64,000 bases of DNA from Symsagittifera roscoffensis (GCF_963678635.1 NC_087062.1:6124193-6188192), one strand, 5' to 3'. Shown: positions 10,540 through 23,019, counted from the first letter of the stretch. Notes: a model not told the origin generated them from the sequence alone. Program-made: numbers and translations.

Positions 10540-12293
10540 TTAGCATTCATTTATTTTTTAAAAAATTCAACGGAAGTTGGGGAAGAGTTTCCCTTTTAAT
10601 ATTGGGGAAGATATTGACAAGTAGGTTTAGATATTCGATTTTTTGGCCAATCAGATTGCAGCAAAAATAGAGTTATCAATAGAAAGCTCTAGCGCCAACT
10701 TGCTGCTTTCTTTTACAAGGGTGGAAATTGTTCATCGCATACCATGGGGGAGATACTTAAATAGACCGATATTTCAATCGGTTTCGTTTTTTCGTTGGCA
10801 AAGTTTCAATGAGACTAACATAAATTGAAATTGAATCAATTTATATTTATTTGAAATGCATGAAAAATAGTTAAAATTTGAAAGACCAAAAGAGCAAAAA
10901 AGCGGAACCTACAACAATTGAGAGTCCATTCAGAGCAAAATTTTTAGCTATGTTATTAGATCGATTTAAATTGATTTCAAATTAATTCAAGTCCATAGTT
11001 TTTGACTATATCTTTCTTCTCACTAAATAGCTTTTAATTCATTTTTCTGAGTGAGTCGGCACAAAAACATGATTACAAGTTATATGACACTTTATTTTTA
11101 GGGAAGCCTAATTCAGGTCTTTCAAATCATATATGGCACCATAGCTGCGTGTAAAAACGCAAGGGTAAATTTCTTAGTTATAGTTTATGTCGTTTTGAAG
11201 GAGGCTTACAGCGCTCAGACTGAAAACAAAAATGAACCAAATGTGCGTTTATATGCCAATTTTAACATAAGCCAACATCCCGTTTAGTCAAAAACAGCAA
11301 ATTTCAAAACGCTTTTTTGAACGAATATTCCTTTTGCTTGTTCTAACGCTGATGTTAAATAAATCACTGTGTTTGAAAATTTATACATTTTTTGTATTAG
11401 ATATATATATCGCTTGAACGGCGAACTTAAAACCGGGACAAAATGGCAGGGAAATGATATTGAAAAACAGTTTTTTAAAGAGACTTTTTGCTGCATCTTT
11501 ATCAGGAAAAGAGCAAAAATGCACGTAAAAGCAGAAAACGCCAATGGACACAAGCATGAATAAGAAATTATTCATGCTAAAAAACCAAGTAAGAAAAATC
11601 GCCATCCTTACTTACATTTTCTAAACAAAAGGACACCAATATAAAACTGAATGCACATTAAATATAGCATATATAAAGAGTACCAAACGTTTATTTCTCA
11701 AGCTAAGTACACATTTGGTACAATATACCAACCGATTATTTGATTGTAGTTGAACATGTTTCAGCTTATTTTATGGTTGGAATGTAGTACTAAAACCGTT
11801 CGCTTGATCAAACATTATTGTTATAGTCACTTAATCAAGGTTGATTTGTAAGTTTGCTACTGACATAACAGGTACATTACTTACCAATTACTTCGCATGT
11901 CATAATCATTTATTTCTCGCAAAATTTGACAAAATTTAAATGTTAATTTATCCTTCATTTTTAAACGAGTTCAAAGTAGAGAAACATATTTGCATCTTTT
12001 TATTTGAATAATTATTTTACTTCAAATTAGCCAACAGGTCACTGAAGTTAAACACTTGCGTTATTTATAACTTTTACAATTTTAAACGGTTTGTTTGTTT
12101 TAACAGTTTTTTTTTGTTTTTATGAAGAAAAAATCCGATTTTTATTGAACCAAAAGTTTTATTTTTGTTTTTACAGGAGTTTTCGTTTTTATCACGAAAA
12201 ACCCCTATTTTAAATTAAACTTCTTGATTTAGATTCTCTTTTCTTCGTTAAATAAAAAAATTGCTCTTTATTATTTACAGCGACACGTCTGAG
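10540..12293. other. Non-coding AT-rich stretch, no gene seen
   Basis: Only short reading frames with no recognisable domain, and no splice-framed coding island. I see no repeat with a second copy in this window. Confidence 0.45.
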
Positions 12294-12612
12294 CAGGGGC
12301 GGATCTAGGATTTTCTCGAGGGGGGGGGGGGGGGCGAATTTTCAAAAAATTTTCCAAAATTTTGACGACTTTTTTTTTAGGTCGACCAAATTGATATTTC
12401 AAGCTCTCCCAAAGCACTGTTATGCCCTTATTTTGGCGAAATTTTCTGCGCGGCAGGCAAATTTTTGAAAAAACAGTCAATAAAGCCGTTTTTGGGCACT
12501 TTTTGAAAAATTTTGACAAAAAAATTGCGTTTTTTTTAGCGCGCGCTCCCCCTCAAAGTTAGTATATATTGGCGCCCAAGGCGCCTTTAGAAAAACTTTA
12601 GGGTCGGTCGGT
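12294..12612 (-). mobile_element. hAT-type MITE, 3'-truncated copy (reverse orientation)
   Basis: It begins with the terminus CAGGGGCGGATCTAGGATTT and a poly-G run, then follows the reverse complement of the complete copy at 28986-29411. Shared stretches include GGTCGACCAAATTGAT, GCGCGCGCTCCCCCTCAAAG and GGCGCCCAAGGCGCCTTT. It stops near 12612 without the other terminus, so it is truncated. No coding capacity is meaningful. Confidence 0.85.
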
Positions 12613-14762
12613 AAAGTTGTAAAAAAGAAAAGTTGCGAGATAAGAGTTATTCAATAATATGCTTTCCAATGAACTTTTCTTGCTGTTTTTTTTGATAAAG
12701 AGGATTCAAAATTTTTGTGCTGCTGCAAAAACTATTCGAACCCAATTCATGGAAAAATTTGTCTTTACCATAGATTGTCTTCTGTTTTCTTTTGAGAAAC
12801 TTGCACCCTAGAGACAAGAGTCTGTTTTTCTGGCTTTCGATAAAAATTATGGAAAATTTGTGCTTTTTACCCAGGCTGCTAAACAAAGCTCAAATTTTCA
12901 ACCAAGAAAAATCGACGGAGTTTCTTAGCCATTCAAAAAAATTAATGACTTGAGCTCAAATTTCAGACAAATTGTTCATCTGGGGATCTTTTTGTAAACT
13001 TATGTCCAATATGCGTCGAATACAGTGCTGATGTAAATTTTGAAATTTAAAACACACTTTTCTTAAATTTTCTGATTTTAGACAAAAAATGACGAAGACA
13101 AAATTTGCCTAAAATTATAGCAAAATTGTTATGGTGCAATTTGTTTTGCAATTTTCGGGCCCAAAAATTTACCCAAAAAAATCGATCTTTTTAGATTTTT
13201 TTAGTCAGTTGAAGATTACACCGAAACTACGAATCAATTATTGTCAAACTGACAATTATTGTCAAACTGAAGTGAGCCTTTTACGTTGCCCAATAAAGTT
13301 TCGAAGGGTATATTCGCCAAAACATTGTAAAATTTATTTTTTTTGTTTGGATGCCAAAAATTTCATTTTTATTAAATAAAAAACCAACATTTTATTTAAA
13401 CAATTCTTTTTGGATGCTAAACTCTTCCTGAACTTTATTGGGCCATGCAAGAGGCTTGTGTTGATATAATTTTTGACAGTAATTGATTTCGTAGATTTAG
13501 TGCAATTTTTAATTGAATGAAAAGTCTAAAATGATCCTTTTTGGGGTAAAAATTTGGGCCTGAAATTCGCAAATCAAGAAAAATCAAATTTGAGAAAAAT
13601 GCATTTTCATTATCTTTTTTTTTTGCATTTTGACCGTATAATTTAAATCAGCACATTCCATTTCTAAAAACATTCATTTTTAACTTGAAATATTCATCAA
13701 AATTGTAGTTTGATTAGCACTTTTTAAACAGATAAACATATACAAATACCACGATTTTTGCAAAAAAAGCGGTAATTAACTCTGTAATTTCAATCAAAAT
13801 GTGTCAACTATAATCTACGCACGCTAAAGATTAACGTTGTTTAATGCTAAAGTTCACACGCAAAAATGCGGCAATCATTATCGCCATTGTTATATTCAAA
13901 AACCATAATTTAGAAAATTTGTGAAACGTTTTCTGTAAGTTTCTTAAATTTTTTCTTAATTGGGTTGAAGGATATGGAAAAATCTAAGATGCAGTAGAAC
14001 CTAGAAAATGTAGTAATGATTGAAAGATTTTATCTTAACTTTTTAAATCTTAAAGACACACAGCTTTCTCTACTATCAGACAACTTTTATTAAAACCGCA
14101 CCGTCAAAAAATTTGATAATTGCTTATAGGCAATTTCACATGGGCAAATTAACACTTAAACGCTCTCAAAGAATGAGGGATTGTATCCGTTTGGTTATAT
14201 ATTTTTTCGAGCCTGCATAGAAAAGGAGCAAAAAAAACAAATGGGCTTGGAAATTTAGACCAAAAGCAAGTCAGCATAAAAATAATTAACAAATTGAATT
14301 AAAAAATGAGCAAATACTAAGCCTTTAAAGCTTTATGGGGTAGACATTGCCGCTAATTCCCGTTGCTTTTGCTGAAAATAACTGACGTAAAGTAAGACTT
14401 TTAAAAATTAATTGTAGACTCAATTTCCCATTTTGTTTGTTAAATAAATTTAATCTCCATTTCATTTTCATCAGATAAACAGAACCAACTATCGTCACAA
14501 TTTCCGGTCCCCCAAAAAACTGCATTCAAGAACTGAAACAATGATTGACTATGAATTTATCGGATAACATCGTCATAAGAATTCGTAATATCTGCAGCAT
14601 TATTGCATTTTTATTCTCTAGTCATCATAACAAAAAATGACGTACATTCTTTTAACTACAAAAAATACTCACTTAATCATTGTAATACAATTTTTAAACA
14701 AATCTTTTACCGTCATTACACACGTCACTTGAAGCTGACTTAATTTTGGCATCTACTTTCAG
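12613..14762. other. Non-coding stretch upstream of the first certain FIP exon
   Basis: No coding island is recognised. It may hold the promoter and 5' untranslated exon(s) of the gene that starts at 14763-14853. I see no TATA-type or other motif that I can defend. Confidence 0.4.
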
Positions 14763-14968
14763 TAACCGGATCCAACTTTCGAAGACTTGAGCATTTACGA
14801 GCGACCTGCTTTATCTGGTTTGTTAGCTGGGTCCAGTGCTAGTAGTGGTGACATGGTTTCTGGACTGGCCTATGATTCTAATAAATCTCAAAGACCGCCG
14901 AACTCAGCCGACGAACCTGATCTATTCCTGAGACCTTATGCACAGGACGACTTGATTTCATTGCGCAG
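14763..14968 (+). CDS. RAB11FIP3/4: FIP3/4 exon 1 (first certain coding exon)
   Basis: The acceptor CTACTTTCAG ends at 14762. In the gene's frame the first triplet after it is TAA, so the exon as spliced there would be 5' UTR up to a start codon. The best start is ATG 14853 in the context GTGACATGG (purine at -3, G at +4). The frame is open back to 14766, and the 29 codons before the ATG (for example FEDLSIYERPALSGLL) look protein-like. An upstream start using a different acceptor (for example AG at 14783-14784) is therefore possible. The exon ends at GCGCAG|GTTGGC, phase 2. Confidence 0.7.
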
Positions 14969-15592
14969 GTTGGCTTTTTTTAAATAATTGATTTTACTAT
15001 TAAATATATTTGCAAGTTGCGATCATGTAAGCGGACGTTTTAATCACTCAATGATTTGACCCCCCCCCCCTTGGCCGCCCAAAGGGAACTCTGAAAGTGA
15101 CAGGGAGGTCAATACCCCGAGGAAATAAAGTGTTTGCGTGTTTGACCTCTAACTGCAGACCTCTTAAATAAATGTGTCATTTTGGGCTAACTAAAATCTT
15201 TTTCGCTCAAAAAAGCTGGTCGGCCTAAAAGAAGATCGATGAAACTTTTTGAAACTTCTGTAAAAAGCTCTTGTCAATTTTGCTTTTGTAATATCTTACA
15301 TAATTTGCCTCTTGTAATAATTTGGCCTAGTCTCTATAGGTTAATTTCTGTGTCGCTCCACTCAAAACAGTCTTACGAACTTAGTTGACTATTTTCTTCA
15401 TAGTTGACATAACAGCTGAAGTTATGAATGTCTAAAATGACCAGATTGTGAAATTGACTAAACCGCTGAAAACTAACGCTCGCAAAAAGTCAAACTCAGA
15501 GCCAATATACCAACACTTTTCTCGAAAAATACAAAAAGAAAATAAAGGTTGAGAGAAATTCTCTTTTATTAATGTTTAATAAACTGTTTTAG

Positions 15593-15782
15593 TGAGGACG
15601 AAATGGCGGGTGTCATGAATGGGGGGATGGGAGGGGACGGGGTAGGGGGTGGGGGTGAGAACGATCTGTTACGCCCCATCTTCGACGCCATAGACACTGA
15701 AGGGAGGGACTTCATCACCCTGGACAAGTTCTTCGAGGAGATGGATAGATATTCCAACACGCCAATGAGTGCCAACAAAAAA
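15593..15782 (+). CDS. RAB11FIP3/4: FIP3/4 exon 2, first EF-hand-like segment
   Basis: The acceptor is CTGTTTTAG and the incoming phase 2 base completes AGT (Ser39). The exon encodes a Gly/Met-rich stretch (residues 43-60), then LLRPIFDAIDTEGRDFITL, matching the first EF-hand of FIP3 (VFDALDRDGDGF in human). The loop at residues 73-84 has Asp, Glu and Arg at positions 1, 3 and 5. It has Asp at 6 where Gly is usual, and Lys at 12 where an acid is usual, so calcium binding is doubtful. The donor is AAAA|GTGAGA, phase 0. Confidence 0.9.
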
Positions 15783-16294
15783 GTGAGATTTCCTTGATAA
15801 TACTGATTCCTTAATCGTTTTGAAAACTGGCTCTTTAAAACCGTAGATGGAACTCAATAAGGAAATTTTCTGGACGTTCTCACGCCATTATCATCTTTTA
15901 TAGCTAGTTTGGGTTTTCTTTCGGTTATACCCCTAAACGATAACTAAACGATAAAAAATTTAAAGGAAAATTTGTCTTACAAAGGTGAACTGATTTTACT
16001 TAAAATACAGGGCTGATACTCCGATTATTAAATCAAGCTAATAAAAGGCAAAAAGTGCGAATTTAATGACAATTTTAAACGCATTTGGCATCCTTTTAAT
16101 GAAAATTATGCGCAGAAAACTCGCAAAAATTGGATAAAAAATGGAGAAAAAGTCAATTTAATGCTTAATTAACTAAAAATGTTTAGTTTTTACCAGTCCC
16201 ATAAAAAATTTTACGTTTCCTTTTAACAGTTTCCCAATTATATTGTAAAAACCTTCAATTCAATTTTTCATCATTTAGAGTGTATAACCGAAGA

Positions 16295-16597
16295 CAGGGG
16301 CGGATTTAAGAGAGGAGGGGGTCCCTCCTCTGTACTAATTTGAGATATCCATTTTCAGCTGACGGACCCTAAAAATTTTCTAAATACGTCTTTGACGCCA
16401 GTATATACTAATTTTTAGAGGGAGTACGGGCCAAAAAAAAACAAAATTTTGGGTAAAAATTTTCCGAAAAATACCTTAAAACGCTATTTTGGCTTTTTTC
16501 AAAATTTTAAAGCTTTGAGAGTGCTTGAAAAATCTATTTAGTCAACCTAAAAAAAGGCTGACAAAATTTTCGAGAGAAAATCCTAGATCCACCACTT
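16295..16597 (+). mobile_element. hAT-type MITE, diverged copy
   Basis: It begins CAGGGGCGGATTTAAG and ends GAGAAAATCCTAGATCC, with a mutated final terminus. It follows the consensus of the copies at 28986 and 35437 throughout (GACGGACCCTAAAAATTTT, CGCCAGTATATACTAATTTT). Flanks ACCGAAGA (16287-16294) and ACCAAAAA (16598-16605) look like a decayed 8-bp target duplication (6 of 8 identical). This appears to be an older insertion. Confidence 0.8.
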
Positions 16598-17232
16598 ACC
16601 AAAAAGACTCGCTAATTTTTTAGAAATCCATTTATCGCATGTATTTAACAAATAACTATAAATGTGATTGTTGGAGCTCTAAAAAGCATCTTAAAAAAGG
16701 AACGCGTCCCTTAAAAATATAAAATTAATCATAAAAACAATAAATTGTTTTCAAAAGAAAAACATTACCAGAACGGAATTACAAATAAAGAAATCACAGA
16801 AACGTTACTTAAGACAGCGCCTAGATTAAGCGCCTAGATAAATTTAGATTCAACTTGTTTTTAGGCGTTTCAGAGCGAGAATTTAAAACAGTTTTTTAGT
16901 ACCCTTGTAGATAAAGGAAATTAACATTTGGAATGAGAGTCCAACTTGCTCACAAAAGATGAAAGGAGAAAAATTTTACCGTGGGGTCTCGTCATTAAAA
17001 GTTTTTATCATTTCTACAAATTAGAGGAAAAAAAGCAAGTTGTCAAAGAGGATACAAGTTCTAGCAATAATGGATAGCTTTGTTGCAATTTAGTTTGTAA
17101 TGCGATAGTTCTTGCTATATTTTTTTCAGTTGAAGTTTTTTGTTGCATTTTTTAGTAATTACATTTTGAAAAATTCAGATCCGTATTCACTACTTATTAC
17201 TTTGCTCAAACGTTTTAGCATTTCAATAGTGT

Positions 17233-18110
17233 GTTATTCTTTAACAGTGAAATACTTATATTGTTGTCGTTTGTCTTTGATTGGTTCAAATTTTTTTTGT
17301 GATATGGTTTTTATAAGACGTTTCAGCAGCATTTTTAGATGTTCTTGTTTGGTTCTATCAGTTGATACGTAAACGAGGACTCCATATTGCAAAAATAGGT
17401 GAACATAATTATTGTATGCCAAAAGAAGCTGTTTTTGGCCAAAGTTTTTTAGTCTATAATTTTTGACTGTTGATTTTTTATCAATAACTTTTCCAAGATA
17501 ACTAAATTTTTTGAGTTTTTCTATTCGCTGGCAATATATTGTTGTGTCCCTAGAAAGTTTAGCAGCTGATTTTATACCAAAAACCACAGTTTTAGTCTTT
17601 ATTAGTTAAGTGTTAAGGGTTTGTTTAGTGCTTGCTAAACAAAATTAGTTTCGTTTAGAAGTTGTTTTTATGACTGTATCATCAGCATGTAGTAAGATGT
17701 TGCTACCTTGTTGAGGACTTTTGTTTTTTCTCCATCATTCAAATAGAATGAATAGAAGTGCGCCCAATAATGATCCCCGTGGGATATCAAAATCAATTCC
17801 TTCTACTTTTGATTTTTTTTCACGATATATATATATAATGTTTTCTGTTTGCTAAACACGATTTCAATAAACTAAAAATAGGCCTTCTAAGTCCATATGA
17901 CTTGCATTTATCCAGCAAAATATTATGGTCAATCGTGTCAATAACTTTATTCAGGTCTTTGAACGTGCACTGTGATAAGATGGAATAATCAATCCAGTGA
18001 AACCTAATTTGTCAATCAGCGATACAAGAGCATCAATAGTGCCACGTTTCGATCTGAACCCAAATTGATTTTGATTTCTTAGCAAATTCATTATAAGCAT
18101 TTTTTATATC
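17233..18110 (-). pseudogene. Non-LTR retrotransposon (LINE) reverse-transcriptase remnant
   Basis: Reading the - strand from 18110 downwards gives the conserved blocks in order. First is NQNQFGFRSKRGTIDALVSL. Next is VIDTIDHNILLDKCKSYG (fingers/palm, like FDTVDH-ILL). Then come IPRGSLLGALLFILF (like IPQGS-LGP-LF) and NILLHADDT (the catalytic A-DD box). A downstream open frame of 117 codons (17234-17587) contains LKKFSYLGKVIDKK, the usual KYLG-type block. Frames change between blocks and stops occur, so it is dead. The FDTVDH-type motif suggests a CR1/L2/jockey-like lineage, but the clade is inference. Confidence 0.85.
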
Positions 18111-18465
18111 TGCTTTTCAGTTTTTAACTATAATATTGAAAATGCAAGCATGTCTTGCTACATAAATTCCTTAGTTGGAGGCCCTAAAAAAATTACTGTA
18201 AAAAATTCTTTTCATAAGGTTAGAAGGTCCATAAAAAAAATTTTCAAGGGACCCATCTAAAATTTCCAGTAAAACTGCTTTTAAACTGTTATAAAGGATG
18301 GCCTTAAATTCATCCTACATCGAAGTCATTTTGTGAAATAATATAGGACAACAATTTTGCCTCCTTGATCCACTGAAATGTTATAATTTAATTTAAAAAA
18401 CTACCTTCAAAGCGAATATTTAAATAAATTAAAAGTTTATGAGACATGCATTTTAATCATTTCAG

Positions 18466-18553
18466 GAAAGACTTCAGAAGACTCTGGACCCCGACAACCA
18501 GGGCATAGTCACCTACCCAAATTTCGTCACTGGAGTCCTCATGTTCAGACTAG
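18466..18553 (+). CDS. RAB11FIP3/4: FIP3/4 exon 3, second EF-hand-like segment
   Basis: Acceptor ATCATTTCAG, phase 0. It encodes LQKTLDPDNQGIVTYPNF and VTGVLMFRL. The loop DPDNQGIVTYPN (residues 110-121) has Asp, Asp, Gln and Gly at loop positions 1, 3, 5 and 6, with Asn instead of Glu at 12. It aligns with the human FIP3 second EF-hand (KYLDPSGLGVISF). The donor is ACTAG|GTTTGT, phase 1. This donor is repeated in the minisatellite that follows immediately. Confidence 0.92.
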
Positions 18554-18675
18554 GTTTGTCCCATCTATTTTGACTATTTTGTCCGATCTGTTTTGTCCAA
18601 TCTCTTTGTCCGATCTAGGTTTGTCCAATCTATTTGTCCGATCTAGGTTTGTCCGAAAATGTTTGTCCGATCCCC
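18554..18675 (+). repeat. TTTGTCCGATCT minisatellite abutting the exon 3 donor
   Basis: Imperfect tandem repeats of TTTGTCCGATCT / TTTGTCCAATCT units (10-29 bp higher-order spacing) start within the donor itself. The exact 12-mer CTAGGTTTGTCC, which spans the real splice donor (GT at 18554), recurs with GT at 18619 and 18647. Reading through from exon 3 meets a TGA at 18571, so use of the downstream copies would truncate the protein. Confidence 0.8.
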
Positions 18676-19092
18676 CCTCCATGGTATCTCCTAGAAAAGA
18701 ATCTACAAATAAAAATAATCAAAGATCACTAGAGCTACTGGTTGGTCGAAAATTCACGGGTTTACTCTGTCTTTCGTGCATAATACGCAGCGGCGGATTT
18801 GCGAGATAGTATGCAAAACCAAAACCACTTTAGAAGTTCTACCTTTCTGAGCAGGCTTCTAATCCCTGCTGAAATGGTTTTTAGTTTGATACTATTTTTG
18901 TTAAGCTATTTTAAAGCAAACAGTCCAAAAATTTTACGAAAAAAGTTTCCTGTCGAACTTTTCGGGAGCTTCGACGGTGAAATTTAGACCATCAAGAAAT
19001 TATGTACTACAGATTATGATAAAAAAATATGATACAAATTATGATAAAAATTTTTCTCTGATTTTTATGCGTAATGGCTTGGAATGTTCTAG

Positions 19093-19190
19093 AAGAAAAT
19101 AATGACGCCATGTCAGCGGAGGAGGCTGGGTATGAACAACTTGTGAATGAGTGGACAACAGTCGATCAAAATTCAGACGAATTATCCAAT
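19093..19190 (+). CDS. RAB11FIP3/4: FIP3/4 exon 4
   Basis: Acceptor GTTCTAG; incoming phase 1 completes GAA (Glu). It encodes an acidic segment, NNDAMSAEEAGYEQLVNEWT to SDELSN. No named domain. The donor AAT|GTAAGC is near consensus, phase 0. Phases agree with both neighbours. Confidence 0.85.
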
Positions 19191-19454
19191 GTAAGCTGGA
19201 AAAAGAATAGCTTCATTATTCGTCATTTTCGCTGCGCAAATATAAAAGTTTGGTTTGTGCGAACTTTTTTGGCAAAACATTGTTGTGTTTTAAAGCTCAG
19301 CTCATAAGGCCCACAAAATGATCAAATTTTTTTTGAAAATTCGCCCCTTGCTAAAATTGTAATGTTTGCACCTAAAAAAAACCATTATTTTCATCTGATA
19401 TCCAATTTTTTCACGTGAACACCATTTTTTTTTCACTTGAAATTCGTAAATTAG

Positions 19455-19612
19455 GCTGCAACTAACTGGTCCACACATGGGGATCTGGAATCGCCAGAGG
19501 ATCTGCTGGGAACTGAGTTCGAGAACACCCTTACCGCCAAAAACTCCCAACAGTCAGGGGGACCATTCAAGGGAATCAAAAAGAGCCACTCCATCAATGA
19601 CAGGTTCAAAGG
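19455..19612 (+). CDS. RAB11FIP3/4: FIP3/4 exon 5
   Basis: Acceptor GTAAATTAG, phase 0. Encodes about 53 residues including NWSTHGDLESPEDLLGTEF and KKSHSINDRFKG, a basic/Ser motif that could be a kinase site (inference). The donor is AAAGG|GTATGT, phase 2. GC content is clearly above the flanks. Confidence 0.85.
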
Positions 19613-21419
19613 GTATGTTATTTACATAAATCTAATCTTCGAGATACCCCCCTCCCACCCCACACACACGCAAACAGCCGAATAATTGCTTTTAAAACCG
19701 ACCTGACTTTTGAGGAACGAAAACAGAAGGTTTTTATTTTAAGAGGACTAAAATATTTTGGAAATTGACTATTAAACTTTATCAAAGCTTTAGCTTAGTT
19801 CAAAATTTTTCAACCGGCAAAAATTCGAAGAAACCTCTACTATAAAAAATTGAAAACTGCGATTTAAAGCAGACGACTAACGCTTTTAACGCTTCAAACT
19901 TTTAACTATTATTTAAAAAATTTTAAATGATTAAATAATTGCACAAGAATTAACAAAAAACAGACTGTTAACAAATATGAAAAGTGTTTCGATCGACAGC
20001 AGAGCTTTTGAACCTCTGATGCTATCTAATCATCGATTTCTCGATCAGTTCAGCTTTTGTTTTACTCCTTTTGTTGGTACTATTTGGTATGATTTTTCAC
20101 AAAAAGCTCAAAAATTAATCATTGATCGAAAAACAACGAGACTCATTCTCGGTCAATCGGCAGTTTATATCCGTTTATAGGTCAAACTCTAACAAAAATT
20201 GTGATAAATTATTTTCGAGCAAATTCTTTGTGGAAAATTAATAAATTTACAAACCATACCAACAATTGTGCTGGCTAGAAGAGCACCATTGGACCTACAC
20301 GTCCGTTCACAGGTGTCTCAAATTTTTTTGCAGTTGAGAATTATTTTATGGAAGAAATCAAAACAAATGTTAAGTAGCATGTGGGTGAATGGCATAGGGA
20401 TGATTTATTTTACAAAAATTTTATTGTCTTCATTAAGACAATTGTCAAAAAATTTAAGATTGAATAGCCTCTGGTACCTCTATTATACTTTCAATTTAAT
20501 GAGCCCGCAAACCAAAAACGACGCCTTTCAAAACATTGCCATCAAAACTGGGAGTTTTTTTCCAAATGAAGAATCACTGAGTGTATCGCAGAGAAAAAAA
20601 AATTAACTATCTGACCGCCTAAAAAGCCGATAAATAATCGAGCAATTTTGAAAAAATAATTACAAATGAAGTTTTACAAAATTAACTGGGACATCAAGTG
20701 CTTAAATGGATCTTCAAAAGATGCTATTAAAAAATGATGAAAATGATATTGCAATTTACACCCTACAGGATTTCTTTGAGAGACTCAAAATTGGCTCCAA
20801 AACATTCCCTTTTTGTAGTAGTTTGAACAAGATTTTACAAGGGTTTGCTTGAGATTTTACTAAACGAAACAAATTTGGGTCTGGATGATTATTCCACAAA
20901 TCAAATTTCATCATAACAGGAAGGCGTGACAAAATTAGTCCTAGCAGATATTCACCAGTAAAAATCACAGATTTTGTTGTATCGAAAAAGAGGAAAAGAA
21001 TCCGAAAAAGGAAAAAGAGGATAAAGCATAGATAAGGCAGTAATTTATTTTATGGAAACAAAATTGGAAAAATTAAAGCCTTTGTCTCAAAACTGAATGA
21101 TTTTAATTCAGAAACGATGGAAAAATTGCTAAAATGTTTGCTAGATTTGGTTCGATGCAATTAGTTTTATAAAATTTGGCTGAAATGATTAGCAAAACTT
21201 GGCTTAACTGTTTGCTTAAGAATTTTGCAAAGTAAATTACATTCAATTATTCCAATCACAATTTTGGGCAAAGTTTGTTTTCATTATTTTTTTTCAGTCT
21301 GAAATCAACCTTTTTTTGGAAATTGTACGTTCAAATTTTCCTATTCCTTTTGCCTTTTCCGCAGATTTTTAATCAGCTTTGTATTTGTGCCACAACAATT
21401 TCAACAAATGTTGGTAGTG

Positions 21420-21905
21420 GAAGTGCTGAATTTTTTTCCGGTTGTTGATTGGCATAACTTCACGAGAAAATGATTTACTAGAAAATTTTGCTATCAGAAG
21501 GTATTTCTCTTTTGATGCTCTCTTATTGCATTAATTTTGTTGCAAATTAAAAAAGTAATTTTAAAGAATTTGATGAATATTTTCCATGCTAAAAACTAAT
21601 TGGATGCTTCAACGGACAATCATGAAACTCAAAAACTTCAAAAACTTAACCATGGAATAAGCAGTTTTTTAATGTCAGATAAATTGTGCCGACGAATTAC
21701 AGTCTTTCTTCAAGAAACATATATTCGAGCTCTTTCATTGAGAACGTTTTACTAAATCATATAAAAGCGCATGCGATCAGTTAAGCAGCCCAGTAACTCA
21801 TAACGCATTCAATTCAGGCCGCTTAGTGGGTCCTGTATTTTTCACTAGAATCCAAGTAAACAAGGATAACTTATTGCTGTGCAAATAGCACAGAAACTTC
21901 CGACC
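21420..21905 (+). repeat. Interspersed intronic repeat, copy a
   Basis: Landmarks in order: GTTGTTGATTGGCAT, a TTGCAAATTAA stretch, AGCAGCCCAGTAACTCAT, TTTTTCACTAGA, and GCTGTGCAAATAGC. The same order recurs diverged at 23020-23420, and parts recur near 25780 and 27570. Confidence 0.5.
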
Positions 21906-23019
21906 ATATTCATTAGAAAAGCTTTGAAAAATCTTTAAAGTTTTTTTTCTTTTGTTTTCTTCAAATTAGTGTCGTTTTTAGTCTTTCTCCAAAAAAAAAT
22001 TCGAGTTCTTCCAAAATCATGTAAAAGTGCAAGCAGTCAGTTAAGAAGAAACGCAAACGCGTGGAAAGTTATTGAATTAGGCAAAATTGAAAAAAAAATG
22101 AATAACAAACTAAATCATTTGTAAGCCTGCTCGCTCGACATTAACAAAAAAATCAATCAAAATTGTATGCCTGTTTTTTTTTGATACCGGGACAACTTTT
22201 TCAATTTTTTTAATGTGGCTCGTGTCAAAACTGAAAAATGTTTAATATGATTTTACACTCAAACCAGTTTGATGATTATTTGTGGCACCTAATTTTGCAA
22301 GAAAAACAAAAAAAACATTCGAATACAAAGTTCCACCCCATTTTCAAGGGTCGGATACGTTAGTAATCTTCAAATTACAATTATTTGCAATTCATATTAA
22401 AAGTGGACAAAAAAGCAAGAGACAACTGATCGAACATTGATCCAATATCCGATGAAAAAAAAACGGAACATTTTTGGGAGCCGCGGTTTTTCCCCAGATA
22501 AATTTCAGACATCAAAATAACAGATTCCACAGAATTTTCTATACGATCTTAAGAAATATCAATCTCTTGACTTAAAATCAGGGAAAAAAATCAAACTCAA
22601 CCTTCCCTCACGTGTCACTTTCTGTAATTCTAATTTTCGTTCTAACTTCTGTTCGAACTAGACCAATTGTCATGAAATTTGGCATGTATCTTCAATACTT
22701 AACCCTAGACATTTTTTATAATATCTTAGCAATGTCACTTGATAATTATGTACATACTATTTTTAGGATAAAATTGTTTTAATTGAGAGGTTTACCAATT
22801 AAATTGCATCAAACTTGTTCAAACACAAATTTGAGCACCTTTTGTTCGTATCAATAATCTTTTGTAAGTCAAGCCAAATTCAGAAACATGCTTTCAAAGT
22901 TTTCTTTTTTGTTCATTTTGACTATAGCAAATAAATCAGCACTGTAGTACTACTACAAATACTTCAATAAAACTAGATATATGGATCTGTTGAATTGTTT
23001 TTTTTGCAAGTGTTGATTG

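Larger units (their letters stand above)
15783..18465. other. Intron 2 contents
   Basis: Holds a diverged hAT-type MITE (16295-16597) and an antisense LINE reverse-transcriptase relic (17233-18110). No further coding exon is seen. Confidence 0.6.

Noticed and set aside
12271-12519. An 82-codon - strand frame with a Pro run
   Set aside because: It lies within the truncated MITE copy at 12294-12612.
17112-17372. An 86-codon + strand frame
   Set aside because: It is antisense to the LINE reverse-transcriptase relic, whose conserved motifs are on the - strand.
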